A DNA stretch of 64,000 nucleotides from the NCBI GenBank assembly GCA_963513935.1, contig OY740774.1:29779949-29843948 (forward strand), in the 5' to 3' direction. The position numbers and the translations under genes were made by a program. The notes beneath the pieces were generated by a model, which searched no databases, was not told the DNA's origin, and saw nothing but the letters and a program-made list of their open reading frames with translations. Below, in pieces: positions 23,925 to 36,600 of this stretch (the stretch's first letter is position 1; each line of letters starts with the position of its first letter). The stretch comes from Aphrophora alni (Eukaryota; Arthropoda; Insecta; Hemiptera; Aphrophoridae).

Positions 23925-26900
23925 TATATATTGAACACAGGTAAACAGTGTATGAAAGTTGAACGGCTTTATTCAGAAATGTGATTAACTACATAACCAA
24001 TTTAATTAATTTACGGAGCTTAAAGAACCTAATCCGCTTTAAGAAACCTTCCACATTGGGAAATAAACAATACACTGTAAGTGACTAATTTTGTACAAAT
24101 ATACAATACTGATAACTTAATATTGAGAAATTGAAATTAGTAATAAATTTCTAAGTAAATTAATATAAAGATATATGATGATGCCCGAAAAATAGGTGAA
24201 AATTTTGTTATAAAATTGATAACATTATTTCCATGTTCAGATATTTCAGATAAAAAATGTTACATTAAATATGGCACAAGAACAGTTAGTTACAATAACA
24301 TCACGAAAACAATTAATTATAATATTTCAGTTGAATCACATCTGCACATTCACTTCTAGGATTCAGCTAATTTCTTAAATTACCTCTAAAATAAACACTC
24401 AGAAACTGATTATACAACATTTCCTTATGTGTTTCTGTGGTTTAAGATCTGTGTTTCAGCTCATTGTATTTTTATTAGTTTTTACTTAAAAAAAAAACTG
24501 TAAGATGTGGGGACAGAAATTGACATGTCAGGAGAACTGAAATTAAATCAATATTTTAACAACTGTCAGGAAATTTTACGGCTCTCCATATTTCAGCAGG
24601 TTAAATATTTCTGTCCTTCGTCCTTTGCGCTATCGTACCGAACCGCTTAGCCTTCAGATCTTCTTCCAGGTCATATTCTGTCTTTTACATGCCAAATTAT
24701 GTCCGCATATACTACACCAATAAGTCATATTTATGTAAACATTTAACAAGTTTATGGGAGCCTTCATAATACTTAAGTGAAGATTAAAGTGTTTATTCCT
24801 AATTCCCAAAAGTTGGTTTCTTTGGCCTTGTAAGAATTCTTAAAAATTATTTAAATTTGAAATTTGTAACCTGTAGGAAATTTATAAACCTCGTAATTGT
24901 GGGCAACATTACTTTCTAGACGTCCTGTAGTTACGTTGACGCTTGTGTAAATATTCCGCTCTTGTGAGATTAGAAGCTATATATATGTGAAGGACCTAAC
25001 CTAACCTGCTAACATCGTTTCAGTGACTATGCCATGCTTTATCTCGTAACTAAACGGATATCACATTTTATTGAGAGTTCATGGTTTTAAGTTACATTTT
25101 TGACAATAACTTCGTAGAGGGGTGAGGTTTGTATCATTACATGAAAAATTGAAATCAGCTCATTTTTACCTAATTTAATGTGTTATATCATAAGTTGAAT
25201 AACAGACGAAATATGAACAAATCAAAAATATCTAAAATTGCAGACGTTTTGACTTTGAATTACAATAGTTGTTCTATGTGAGCTCACTTTTAGTCCTTTA
25301 TATCAAATATCATATTCCTCTCTAAATGTTTGTGACCACTATCATGTTAAATACAGACGACAACAACGACGACGGTATGTCAAAAATCAATTTTCCTGAC
25401 ATCATAAATAAATTTAAAAAATCAGTCATTAAACGAATGTTTAATTATTTCGATATTACCAAATTAAACCAATATCTGGAATACTTGGTAGGTAAAAATT
25501 AGAAGGTACTGTACGTTACAGTTGCTTAGTTGCAAAAATAAAAATCATTAAATACTACAATAAACAAACCGTGTAACTTATAAAAAGAGGGAATACAGAT
25601 ACAATGAAAACTTTAACTTGTTTTGTTCAAAATATAATTTGTACATGCTATATTAGGAATAAATTTGAAGGACTTAGAAAGTGAATTAAGAAAATTTCCA
25701 CTTTTAAAAAATGATTTTACTACAGTGCTACAGTATGTTTGAAATTAATGTTCGAATTATATCAATGTTTACATTTAAGGTAGATTATAAAAACGAAAAC
25801 ATCTTATGATAATGAATTTAATATTTATTCATATGACACTTTTCCTTAAACGTTTATCAATTTCAAAAATTATCAAGATTGTAAAAATGAGAATTAGATT
25901 TGAAATATTATGCTTTTTTAGTTTCAGTATCAGTGCATGCTCCTTCATGTACTTGTTCATATGCTGTAACATAGACAAAATACATATTAGTCTGAAGAAA
26001 CTATAATAATCAGGGATATTAAATAATAATTCACATGTACTTTTAAAGATATGTTATGTTAAAGATAAACAAACATATGTTTTGGGTAGTAATAGACATC
26101 AACAACGTTTCTATAAATATATGTCATAAAATTCTTTGACAATCTTGAGATGGATTTATAAGGCCTAAACCACTCAATTTCAACTTTTGTAAATGTACAA
26201 TAAAACAGATAAAAAACATTCTAAATACCTCAACAACTTTGATGGTGAAAGAATTAAATAGTGCATGAAAGTGCATGAAAGAATATTATAGAAAATGGGA
26301 TTCTTATTTATTAATTAATAGTTCACTTGATATACTTAGTATGCTAAGGAATCATAGATAACCAAAATTGTTAAAGGAAATTTTATAAATTAATACTGTA
26401 TATTGTGGAACATTGGATGGCGTATTAAAAATTAAATTTTGAAAAAAATAATTTTTGGTAAAATTTAAAAGCGATACTTAGAGAGAAAAATTGTATTTAA
26501 AAGAAAAGGAAATAATATTTTTGAAAATTTTATGATGCAAAATGGAAGAATAATTTCATTATTATAAAATCTAATTAACATAATTTAATAAACTGTTAAA
26601 GCTAAACAAAATATTGAAGTTTCACGAAAAAGTGATTAATAGTTTATGAGATATGAACTTTAAAAAACTTAAAATGTAACAAGTCCCGTAAAAATCTTAA
26701 TTATCGGAAAATAAAGATAATTCCTTAAAATACGATAATAGGAATTATATTTACATTGAAAAACCCAATGAGAAATATTTAAAATTAATTAAAATAATTA
26801 ATAAGAGAATTTAAAATAATTAACATACATAAGGTAAATACAAAATACATAGGGGGAAATAACTTTACACCAAGAAAATATTAAATAACTGAAAACGGAA

Positions 26901-27051
26901 TAAATATTAAATAACTAAAACGATCTAGAGCAAAGCAAAGGAAACGTGAGTAGCCTAACCTAACCTAATCTAACCTTTAGTTGTGTTAAAAAAAATTCCT
27001 TCATTAAATAGTGCAATCTAGCTTTTATAAATATCGAATTCAAAAGTTGGA
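23925..27051. other. AT-rich stretch between the BEL/Pao element and the Kazal-like gene
   Basis: Only the short coding-like remnant at 24601-24685 stands out. If the Kazal-like gene has a third exon it should lie on the minus strand here or in 27052-27267, but I could not find a convincing one. Confidence 0.5.
24601..24685 (-). pseudogene. Possible short coding remnant of a transposable element
   Basis: On the minus strand an open stretch contains DLEEDLKAKRFG and AQRTKDRNI, followed by TAA at 24603-24601. The pattern of acidic EEDL then a basic RTKDR resembles the C-terminal tail of several LINE-type polymerases. It is short, preceded by a stop, and GC-richer than its neighbours. Identity uncertain. 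Confidence 0.25.
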
Positions 27052-27057
27052 TTTATT
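27052..27057 (-). terminator. Candidate polyadenylation signal (AATAAA) of the Kazal-like gene
   Basis: The first AATAAA on the minus strand I find downstream of the TAG stop, about 210 bases after it. It is relevant only if exon 2 is the last exon. AT-rich sequence makes chance matches common. Confidence 0.3.
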
Positions 27058-27267
27058 AATATACTTTCTGATTTTTACGAACTTTCAACGAGTTTCGAAG
27101 CAGACGTTGCTCATTTCAGATTATATTAGAAACCAAACATTTGTTTTATAAAATGATACAAGTTTGAAGTTTTAATTATTTCTTATGAAATTAATTCTAA
27201 ATAAATCACCTCATATATATATATTAAAAAATAAAAACAACGATAAAAATAAACCAAGTTATCAAAT

Positions 27268-29499
27268 CTACTTACATCCGCCTTGGCATTGGTTCTTTTG
27301 CAGCATTGCGCAATAATTGTACATTGTTTCTTTTTCATTGGTCTTCATGTCTTTCACACAAATTGGAAGATTGTTGGGTTCACATTGCAGGTTGCAAGGT
27401 TCATCTGCACTCATTGCTACTGCTACAAATACTGAAAGACAGAAAATACATTTTTCAATAGAAAATCAAAACAGGATTTCTAAAACTTTTTTTATTGTTG
27501 TTGTTTTATTTACATATTTTATATGTAAATGGTTAACGAAAAACGGCAAATAACAGGTTATTAAATTTATAAATATTTTTGTTATGGTAACGAATGTTGA
27601 AATGGTTTAAAATTGGAAGAAACAAACAGCTGATATATAATGTTCATTAAACTTAGTTTATTAGAAAATTTTGATAAATTAGAATTTTTCACTAATAACT
27701 AATTTTTATACATTTTTCAAAAACATGTAATTAACTTCCTCAAATTCCCACTATACAAATATTAATAATAATAATATTCATTTGAAAATTGCACTTGATC
27801 TGCAAACTATTCTAATGCAGAACATATGTTTTCATCTCTTAAACTACTACTCTACACAGGTCTTATTTCACTACCCAGGTTTCACTACTCTATGTATTTG
27901 TAAGAGATAAAAAATCAACCTTTGTCACAACTAACTTATTCTTAAGCTTCAATTTGGAGTAAAATATTTCTCTGAATACAGCGTTTATCACACTTGGTTT
28001 TTAAACATATACAAAGGGAGATTTTATTCAACAAACATCTGGTTATAATTTACTACTCGTACAATCAAGTTGTAGTCATCAAGACGATAACAGATTATTG
28101 TCATAACATAAAATATTGTTTACATTTTCAAAAAAATACGCGTCTATTTATACGTTAATTCTCCTTTAAATATCATAAACATTCTTTCACACACAATGAA
28201 AAGAATGCCTAATTTAACAGAAAGAATCAGGAATATTTTTGATTGACACTGCGTTCTTATTGACAATTTTCATAATGTCAATAATATATATTTACTAAGA
28301 AACTGGAACTCCTTAGGTCTATTCGTTTCGGTGATTACATAGAATATACCCCTTTACATAATTTACACGTATAAATATTAAAAGCTCCTATGTTTAAAAA
28401 TATATATAGTACCTTGACAGCAAAATTATTACATTTTCTACACAACGTGGGGTTAAATGTTGTACTATAAACACGAGTACTTTTAAATTTAGTCAATGAT
28501 TCTTTCATCTCCTTAAAAATGAGTTTGTTACGTATGATATGCTCTAAATACAACTTCATTACCTTCTTAAAGCCTTACATGAGTAATCATAAATACTCAT
28601 GATTTATGAGTATTTCATTTTTCAAGATTATATTTCATTTTTCAAGATTATATTTTATGAATTGTAAAATGCCTCCTTGCCAAAAATGTGCATTTTACTT
28701 AATAAAAAATATATTGTAAGCAAATATATACGTTTAAAAGAAATTTAGCTTAAAGCAGTATTAAGCAAAAATTAACCAATACAGTATAAAGCTGTTACAG
28801 TATAAAGCTTAAATTAAGCAAAAAACAACCAATAAAGAAATTATATGTGATAATTTACTAGAACATTTTCTTGATCTTTAAGCATAAAAAGTCGAATTTT
28901 ATTTTAACTGTTGACTACTGGCTGACCAAGAACATCTCTTTTGTGTTTTTATTAAATTGACAAGCATTTTATTATTATTATTATCGCTGTTTTTAGTTTT
29001 AAATAATAGCTCTGCTATACTTCAACATAAAATACTACAAACTAAAAGCATCTAACATTCTGCAAGTTCGATCTTGATATCTCAGTTCATTCAAGTTTTA
29101 TAGTTTATTTTCAGAAAAATAACAAATAAAAATGATAAACTGAAAAAGAATCTTTGTTTATACTTCAGTATCAACCAATGTTAACATGAACTTTTTGACT
29201 TATTTTGGACTACAAAATCACCTCACAAAATTTATCACTCTTTTTACTCCACACTGAATAACTAAAAATTACATTTTCTCAAAACAGAATGAAATATAAT
29301 ACAATAGTAGTTTTTTCTATTTTAAATTAAATTTATAGTTCTTTCCCATAACCAAATTTCACAGTAAAATATTTTGGACATATCTGCTTTTCCATTTTCA
29401 TAGACAGTCTAATTACATTTCAAAACTTTTTTTACCCCAAATAAACATTGTTATATGAAAATACATACCTAAAAATACAGTCAACATCAAAAGCTTCAT
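27268..29499 (-). CDS. Small secreted Kazal/vasotab-like cysteine-rich peptide, two exons
   Basis: This is a spliced minus-strand gene. Exon 1 runs 29499-29469: ATG plus ten codons and one base, ending at G|GTATGT. Exon 2 starts at 27431 after a strong acceptor (TTTTCTGTCTTTCAG) and reads to TAG at 27270-27268. The 2037-bp intron is phase 1 and falls inside the signal peptide. The 64-residue product starts with a hydrophobic signal peptide (MKLLMLTVFLVFVAVAMSA), so it should be secreted after cleavage before DEPC. The mature part has six cysteines (residues 23, 27, 35, 51, 59, 63), with a CX3CX7C start and a YNYC segment before the fourth, like non-classical arthropod Kazal inhibitors and salivary vasotab peptides. 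The interval between the last two cysteines is only three residues, against roughly 12-17 in the family. A perfect donor (GTAAGT) overlaps the end at 27275-27270, so exon 2 may instead end at 27276 and splice to an unseen third exon. Protease inhibition is inferred from family only. Confidence 0.78.
27432..29468 (-). other. Intron of the Kazal-like gene
   Basis: The intron is GT...AG, phase 1. It contains no recognisable gene. A 20-bp perfect direct repeat occurs at 28611-28630 and 28631-28650, just after a small hairpin (AAATACTCAT/ATGAGTATTT, 28590-28615). A minus-strand ORF at 28335-28559 has several cysteines but no family likeness and no splice context. Confidence 0.7.
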
Positions 29500-29555
29500 C
29501 TTTACAGAGGTATTCACAGCTGGTGACTGGATATCTGTGTCTTGCCAATGTTAAA

Positions 29556-29597
29556 CTATTTATTCTTGACCTATGTTGTTTTACACTATTTATATAT
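29556..29597 (-). promoter_or_regulatory. Candidate core promoter of the Kazal-like gene
   Basis: Reading the minus strand, TATATAAATAG lies at 29596-29586 and a second TATA-like GAATAAATAG at 29565-29556. These are about 90 and 60 bases upstream of the ATG at 29499. An initiator-like CCAGTC at 29530-29525 sits about 30 bases after the second one. Spacing fits a TATA promoter giving a short 5' UTR. Confidence 0.45.
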
Positions 29598-29599
29598 GA

Positions 29600-31128
29600 C
29601 TCAAGTTATAATTCACATTTATTAACATAACACGTTTCTTTAAATATGCTTTACACGTCACTATCAATCTTCCTAACCTCACGATTTTCACGACCTTGTA
29701 AGTTGTTTACTATGTCAAGTACCAAAGTCGAATACATTATATGTTTCTAGATTAATTAATGTATTACAAAATACACAGCTTGGCAAGTACAATTCATTTA
29801 CATTTTTAATTTGTAATTACGTAAAGTGGAATATATTTTGAAAGAGTGGAAATTTCAACATAGGTTTTACCTTATATACTAGGTGAATATTTCAAATAAA
29901 TATCTCACGCTATTAAAGTTGCAAAAAGATTGCACAACTTTTCTCATTAACATCCTCAAAACCAAATAAAATTCAACCAAAAATATTCTTCATCAAATGT
30001 GTTTGGTAGTTGTCAATTAAAAATGAAATTGAACCAAGGACGTCAACTTTAAATACATATTTAGATTAAGACGTATTTTAAGTCCTAAATCTCGCTTCCC
30101 TTTTGCAAAAAACGCGTCCATGGTGTAATTGCATATGGTCAAAATCGATATTTTAATGATGACGTCAAGATTCGTTTTTGTACTTTCCAATATAGTGCAG
30201 AACTGTTGTTTGATATTTTGTACATGAGATTGTGTGATAAGTCGTTCCATTTTATTGAAATTTTAACTAAAGCATTTGACCTGATTTTGAGAAATAACGA
30301 ATGTTATATCAAACGTTTGGCCGTTTAACCTTTTGGCTTTTAACCAACAAGTAAATAGTCGCCATCATGAAGATATGGAACAAGTTGTTAAGATAACGAA
30401 CAAATCACAGCCACTGAGAAATGTTTGTTTAGTCTAAATCGGCCTGTATTTGTCAGGAGATAGTAATGTATTTTCTTGTAACATTAATAAAATATTTATA
30501 GCATTCTAAAGTACAGATTTTTTAAAACTTCCACTAGTAATTAATACGGTTGGAGGTCGTTACATACATATGGTGTAAGCTAAAAAAATAAGGCAAAGAA
30601 AAAATAAACTATTAAAATGAAATTAAAACTTTTAGGAGAAAGACTGCCAAAGACCATAAAGAATATTCAGATATACTCAAAATTATTTCTAAAGGTTTCG
30701 ATAAAAAGTAGTTAAAAAAAAAAACGGTATCAAGTTTGCTATATTATCAGTACAGGTGTTATCTTTAGATTAAAAAAATAATAACAATAAATAAAACATA
30801 GACCTGGGAGTCGACATAAACGTTTCAATATCTCAAATTAGGTGGTACCGATTTCGATTTACGAATATATAGCATAGATAACCAAAGAAACGTGTCAAAG
30901 TGCAAGTAAAACAATTTTATTAAACGTTCGCCAACAATTAATTGATCATTTCATCTTTAAACCCTGATAACTCTTGAAACAGTATTTTTAGACAGTTGAA
31001 GGATACGATTTGTTTGAATCTTTATAAGTATATTGAATCAAAATTTAATTTAAAATGCTTTTGTAGATTTTTAGGAAAAATATAATTTCTCAAATTCAGC
31101 GAAATAAAAATAAGTAAATCCTTAAGAT

Positions 31129-31182
<54 letters not shown>

Positions 31183-31360
31183 AAAAAGACTCTTTTTAAG
31201 CAACATCCATATAATATTATGAGAAATACAGCATTGCATAGAAAAAAAAGACGATCGTTTTTATAGGACACAAGAACCTTTATTATGGATTTTTCAACGA
31301 AAAATTTCAAAATGATTTTGAACTCTTGACTTAAAAAAATATATTAAACTTTCTATATAC
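29600..31360. other. AT-rich stretch upstream of the Kazal-like gene
   Basis: No gene seen. The first few hundred bases upstream of the promoter may hold regulatory sites, but nothing specific is recognisable. Confidence 0.5.
31132..31179. repeat. Microsatellite (AT)24
   Basis: Perfect AT dinucleotide run. It accounts for the tyrosine-isoleucine tail of a minus-strand ORF, which is not a gene. Confidence 0.95.
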
Positions 31361-31679
31361 TTTGAATTAACCCCTAACCACAATCACTAGGAACAATAAA
31401 TAAAACCTAATTATTGTACTAATTGTGTTTATTTAGTTTATTCCTCTAAATTCCCTACTGTACATTTCAACATAATGTTTAATTAAATGTGTTTTATTTC
31501 ACAAGTAGAAGTGTAAGTTTAGATGTAGTTACAGTTTAGAAACAAGACCCTCTGATAATGGACAACCATGTTATCGCAATGTAGATTAGGACTTTTAGAG
31601 GAATAAACTAAATAAAGTACAATTAATTATTGTGTTGTATTTATTGTCCCTATTGATTGTGGTTAGGGGTATATTCAAA
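31361..31679. mobile_element. Inverted-repeat (MITE-like) element
   Basis: The left arm 31361-31446 (AACCCCTAACCACAATCA...) is mirrored by 31590-31679 (...TGATTGTGGTTAGGGGT), with AGAGGAATAAACTAAATAAA at the inner end. Arms are about 85-90 bp with a spacer of about 145 bp. No ORF. Confidence 0.75.
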
Positions 31680-32239
31680 CCATTATTGTGAATTCACCAC
31701 AGTTCTAAAAAAGATTGGATTTCTCTAAACTAAAAGAATGAAAATGTAATTACAGGCAGCATACGAGAAAACGAGTATGCGCGTTATAATAAAAAGTGGA
31801 TGTTTTCACGTATATAAGTTAGTTTGAAACAAAATGTGCATGCGCAAACACTACAAAACTTTCAGATTTTATTAAATAAGAATGACACTTTAGTTAAACA
31901 GATTGTTCTGAGATTTAATTTAGTCTTCTGTCTTGAAATTTGGCGTGTTACAGTAGTTACGTATTTATTAAAACGACTCCCTGCATCCGCAACATGTGTT
32001 CTGAGGCCTAATGGAAATTGCAATAATGCATTTTAATTATTAAACATAAATCAAAGATAAAATACTTTGTACAGTCATCTCAATTTGTATTGTTGTAAAA
32101 GTATTTTATTTTGGCTAAGATTACATCTGTTCTTGTTTAAGATAGTTTCCTCCTGTAGGATCTCTGTTGACTCGTTAACCATAAAAACCTTTTGGTTAAA
32201 ATAGCCTTTAAAAAGAAGAAGAAGAAGAAAAGATTGTAA

Positions 32240-32440
32240 AATAAATATCACTAGCCCTCGAATACTCAAATAGAGTTCATAATAGAACTAGAGTTGGTAG
32301 GGAGAACATTGATAGGAATGACGAGAAATAAGGAACGAACCCAAGGCTACATGAAAAAAGTTATCGATAGAGGTAGGGTCTTTCAGGATTCCCAAACACG
32401 TAGTCACTATTGTGTTCCCCTGGGATCTAACAGACACTGG
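32240..32440 (+). repeat. Dispersed repeat family A, copy 1
   Basis: Shares with the other copies CCCTCGAATACTC at the start, AGAGTTGGTxxG, ACCCAAGGCTACATGAAAAA, and GATAGAGGTAGGGTCTTTCAGGATTC. The 3' end reads GTAGTCACTAT. No ORF; class unknown (SINE or non-autonomous DNA element). Confidence 0.55.
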
Positions 32441-32680
32441 TAACGATCTCAGCTGTCTAGAGATCTTTAAGTAGTTTGTGTTTATTTTAACCCCATACAA
32501 GAATACATTAACATATGACATATTTATTAAATGTCATTTCCTTCATGGAAGAATGTAGATAAAACGACTACAATAAAACATATTTAAATTGAAGGTAAGT
32601 TATAAATGTATAATAAAGAAATCAAAAAAATGTTTATTATTGTTTTAAAATGTGTTTAACAAATCACGCGATTGTGCGCA

Positions 32681-32683
<3 letters not shown>

Positions 32684-32748
<65 letters not shown>
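32684..32748. repeat. Microsatellite (AT)n, about 65 bp
   Basis: Perfect AT dinucleotide run. Confidence 0.95.
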
Positions 32749-32754
<6 letters not shown>

Positions 32755-33469
32755 TATTTAAAATTTGTGTAAGTGTTGCTAACTTTTAATATATGATTAA
32801 GGTGTAAATAAGGACCTCTAATTGAGCGATATTTTAAACTGGATTACGATCCTAAAATGGGTCGTAGTGAACGAGACGACAACAATAAAAGTCACCCGAT
32901 CTTAATATAACAAAATTTCTGTCGTAAGTGTTTCAAAAATATATTTAATTTGGTGAATCTAAAACTTTAATAAAATCTGATAATATAATAGAACCCTAAC
33001 ATATTTTATTCTTTTTTTTTCAAATTAAAATTTAGCAATCTCTTTATTGAAACACATTTTATTTTTGGGAAAATTGAAAGTAGTCTATTAACGATATTTC
33101 AAAAAGATTTTTTTTTATTTTTTATTTTTTTTTTTTGTAAAAAGGAAATCACAAAAAATGTCGATTTTATGGTAATCGAAACAAATTAACAAAAACGTTT
33201 CGAGATAGGGATGAAAAAACGGTCCATATTTTTGGGCTGTATAAAATTGAAATTGATGTTAATTTTTCATGGATATTACAGATTTTTTTTACTCAGAAAG
33301 AGTGAGGATGTATAAGAATACATTACTTCACAGGCCTAAATAAAACAGATCCGTTTAAAACGAAACATCTATAATTTATAATAAAACTGCATAATTATTT
33401 TGTATAATTTATAATTGCAATCATTTGAAAAATATTTGCTTTGTAAAATATATATCTACAAATTGTAGT

Positions 33470-33620
33470 ACCCTTAGGTACTCACTTATAGTGGGTATGT
33501 GAGTGACAATTCCGATGGATCTTATCCGGATCTTCAAGGATCCCTTCCTTTCATCTTTGTTATCAAGTCGCTCTTGAGCCCTCACGCTTTTATAGTTTTC
33601 GAGTATTAGTGGTCTTTATT
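33470..33620 (-). repeat. Dispersed repeat family A, inverted copy
   Basis: The reverse complement reads CCACTAATACTCGAAAACTATAAAAGCG...GACTTGATAACAAAGATGAAAGGAAGGGATCC, resembling the family start. Diverged; the weakest member. Confidence 0.4.
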
Positions 33621-36600
33621 TATTTATTGGTATTAAAAAAAAAAAAAATTATACTCAACCTTCTTTCATAACGTGATGATACCCCGAGGTTTCCAAACCG
33701 GGAGAATACAATTCTATATACGTTTATAAATACACTAAACTCATTTCACATTTTCTAATTTTGTTTATTTGAAAATTTAGCAGATTTTAATATTTTCTCA
33801 CATTTACATTATATTATAAAAATGTATGGAGTAATATCCATTTCATATAGTGATTATAATAACTTTAGTACATACTACATTTAAAAAACCGGTTTTTATA
33901 TACACCTCAATTTTCCTAAATCAAAAATTGTTTGTAACTCAAAATTTTGAAATTGAATCTAAATTATTATTATAGGATCATATTTTACAATCATAATTTA
34001 AAATAATTTTCTTCTTAGAAATTAAATAATTTTTCACCTGTTAAATAATTAGATACTAAATTTCAAAATACTTACTTTCTAATTTTCATAATGAGAAAAC
34101 AATTTTTCGTAAAACCATTGATAAATACTTCTAATGCATTAGAATTGTTTAAAGTAATAAAATTTCATAGTTTACCTGGAACCTGAAGCAAAAAAAAAAA
34201 AGATATAAATAAATTATTTTTAAATACTTTTTTTTATTTTATATCTTTTCGTAAGAGTTTTAGAGCACTTTATTGTTTGATTTTTTATTCAAAACATAAT
34301 TTTGTTCTTGAGCTGATAATGTTATAATTTCGACAATTTTGGAATGTTTCTATCTTTTCAAATAATGCATACGTCTTTAAATATCAAGAAAGAAATTTTA
34401 AAACGTGTTTTATATTTATTCGTACAGTCAAAATATTGTTTGTATTTGAAAAATAAGGAAAAAAAAAAACCTCTGAGCCCATTTAGTATTTTACGATATT
34501 AGGCTGCATCAAAAATATAATCAATTACATGAGGTGTAGTCAAATTCTGGTTTTTCTACTATTATTCGTTAGTGAATATCCATTCTGAGAGTTTTTGAAA
34601 ACCCAGTAAGTTACTTTTAACGAGAAGTAATTACTTAACTACAAATGCAGTACATACTAAAAGATTCATGTTTACGGAAATATACAGCTGTTACAGTTAA
34701 GTCACCACTTGATATCAGCTTCTTACAAATGATAACCTAATAAGTTGTGGCCAGTGATGAATTTATATTAATTATATCTGTTAAAGGTGAAGGAGGTTAT
34801 TTTCTTATTACCAAATGCTTTGCTATTTATTTATGTTTTGTTATTTAAATCGGTTTTTTTTTATGTGAACATGTTTATATACAAACCATGATTAAAAGGG
34901 CCTTTAAGTTATTTATTGTGCGAAGTACAAGGTTTATTTCGCTAATTATGACTTGCCATTCCATATATAATACATAATTTTTATTGATTTTTTCCTTTGA
35001 TATTTCAAAATTGGAGAGGTCTGTAATGAGATCAAACTTCCATATTCATGATTTTATAAAACAATTATTTCAAGTGAGAAATATACGACCTAAATTTGAA
35101 CACGAACCTACTACATTTTGCTTTACGTAATACTCTACCAACTGAGCTATCCTTAATCGTTTACCGGTTTAGGACCTAAATCTCTCTCTTCATTTTGTTA
35201 TTACAATGTTTTAGTTGTTAGATTAACTATCTTGTTATCGAAATTTAAAGAAAAGTATGTGTTTGATTCCCTGCCTTCGTTGTATATTTCCTAATAAAAT
35301 ATATAATTAATAATAAAAATATTTAGTAAAATGTGTATGCGTTAAACGGATAATTTATGTTTTATAATAGCCTGACGTTATATATTAGTTATATATGTTT
35401 TATAATATATTTCACTAATATAAAATATTAGTTCTAAGTAGTAAAACAAAACAACAAAAAACGTTCTCATTTAGCTGTAATAAAAGGTGATATTTTTCAA
35501 ACTTGGGTGTTATGGTTTCGTTCAAATTTTGGTGAAAAACAAGAATAATATTCTAAATCAGTGTGAGAAATGGAAAATAATATATATAATGGGCTATAAA
35601 ACAAAAACTAAATTCATCCGTTATTTTTCAAAACTCCTCAATTTTAAATGCAATTTACGTTAAGGACGAGTTTATACACAATAAGGCAAGCTTAGACTCT
35701 TCTTAAATATATGAATAATAAAAATTATTTATCTCTATTCTATCAGAGGCCTATTTACGGTTTGTATGGGTGTAAAAATCCCTAGCTATCCAAGATGGTC
35801 CTACACCTTATGTCAACTAGTCTTGGTATAGATCCCTTTCTTTTATCTTCTCTATCATTTCCATTTTGTGTAACTCTTCTGACTCTGAAGCTATTACGGT
35901 ATTTGAGGAAAGCAGGTTTCGATTTTATTTTTATTTTTAAGGCGATGGTGAAAATGTGGTCTTTGCCTTTATCCCACGACACAATTTATATCCCATAAGA
36001 AATACCTGGGTCAATGTCTGTGAGAAATAATATTATATTAATGTTATTTCCTTCCTGCAAAAAGACCAATAAAGACCATAACCAAGCGAAGATAACAACT
36101 TGTTCTCAACGCAAAAACATATGCCTTAGATCAGTTGAATATCATAGCGTCACTTCATGTTCACTTTATTCTTATTTAATTTAATTATAAATTAAAATAT
36201 TTATATTGTTTTTAGAAACATTTCAATGAAAAATGGAGTTGTTGATCTCGTCAAGAGGTAGAAAGAGCGTAGATGTTTACAATCAAGTATCACGTAGGCA
36301 AACATAAAACGAAAAAAGGGACGGAGAATTGGAAACATGTCGGCTGGAAGAGGCGTGAGGAATTCATCCATAAATGCGGGTTCCAGGTTTGTATTACGAT
36401 CTATATGGGGAAAAAACAAACAATAATAAAATTTCTTAAAACATTGCACAAACTTTCTTTCACTGACTAAGCCTAAATAACTTTGTCACCAAAAATTGTA
36501 GTTCCGTAATTATTACTAAAAAAATAAAAATTTGTTATAAATAAGCGAAGTATGGATGTTATATTACCTGTTTGAATATAAACGAATATCAATAAACACA

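Noticed and set aside
26951..26975. CCTAACCTAACCTAA-like motif (also near 24990 and 18862) as telomeric TTAGG repeats
   Set aside because: Only two or three units each, imperfect, and one lies inside gag; no array.
28335..28559. 74-residue minus-strand ORF with several cysteines in the Kazal-like gene's intron
   Set aside because: Cysteine spacing matches no family and it has no splice or promoter context.
35782..35998. ORFs of 66 and 67 residues open on both strands
   Set aside because: Neither strand resembles a known protein and the two overlap almost exactly, typical of chance opening in a GC-richer island.
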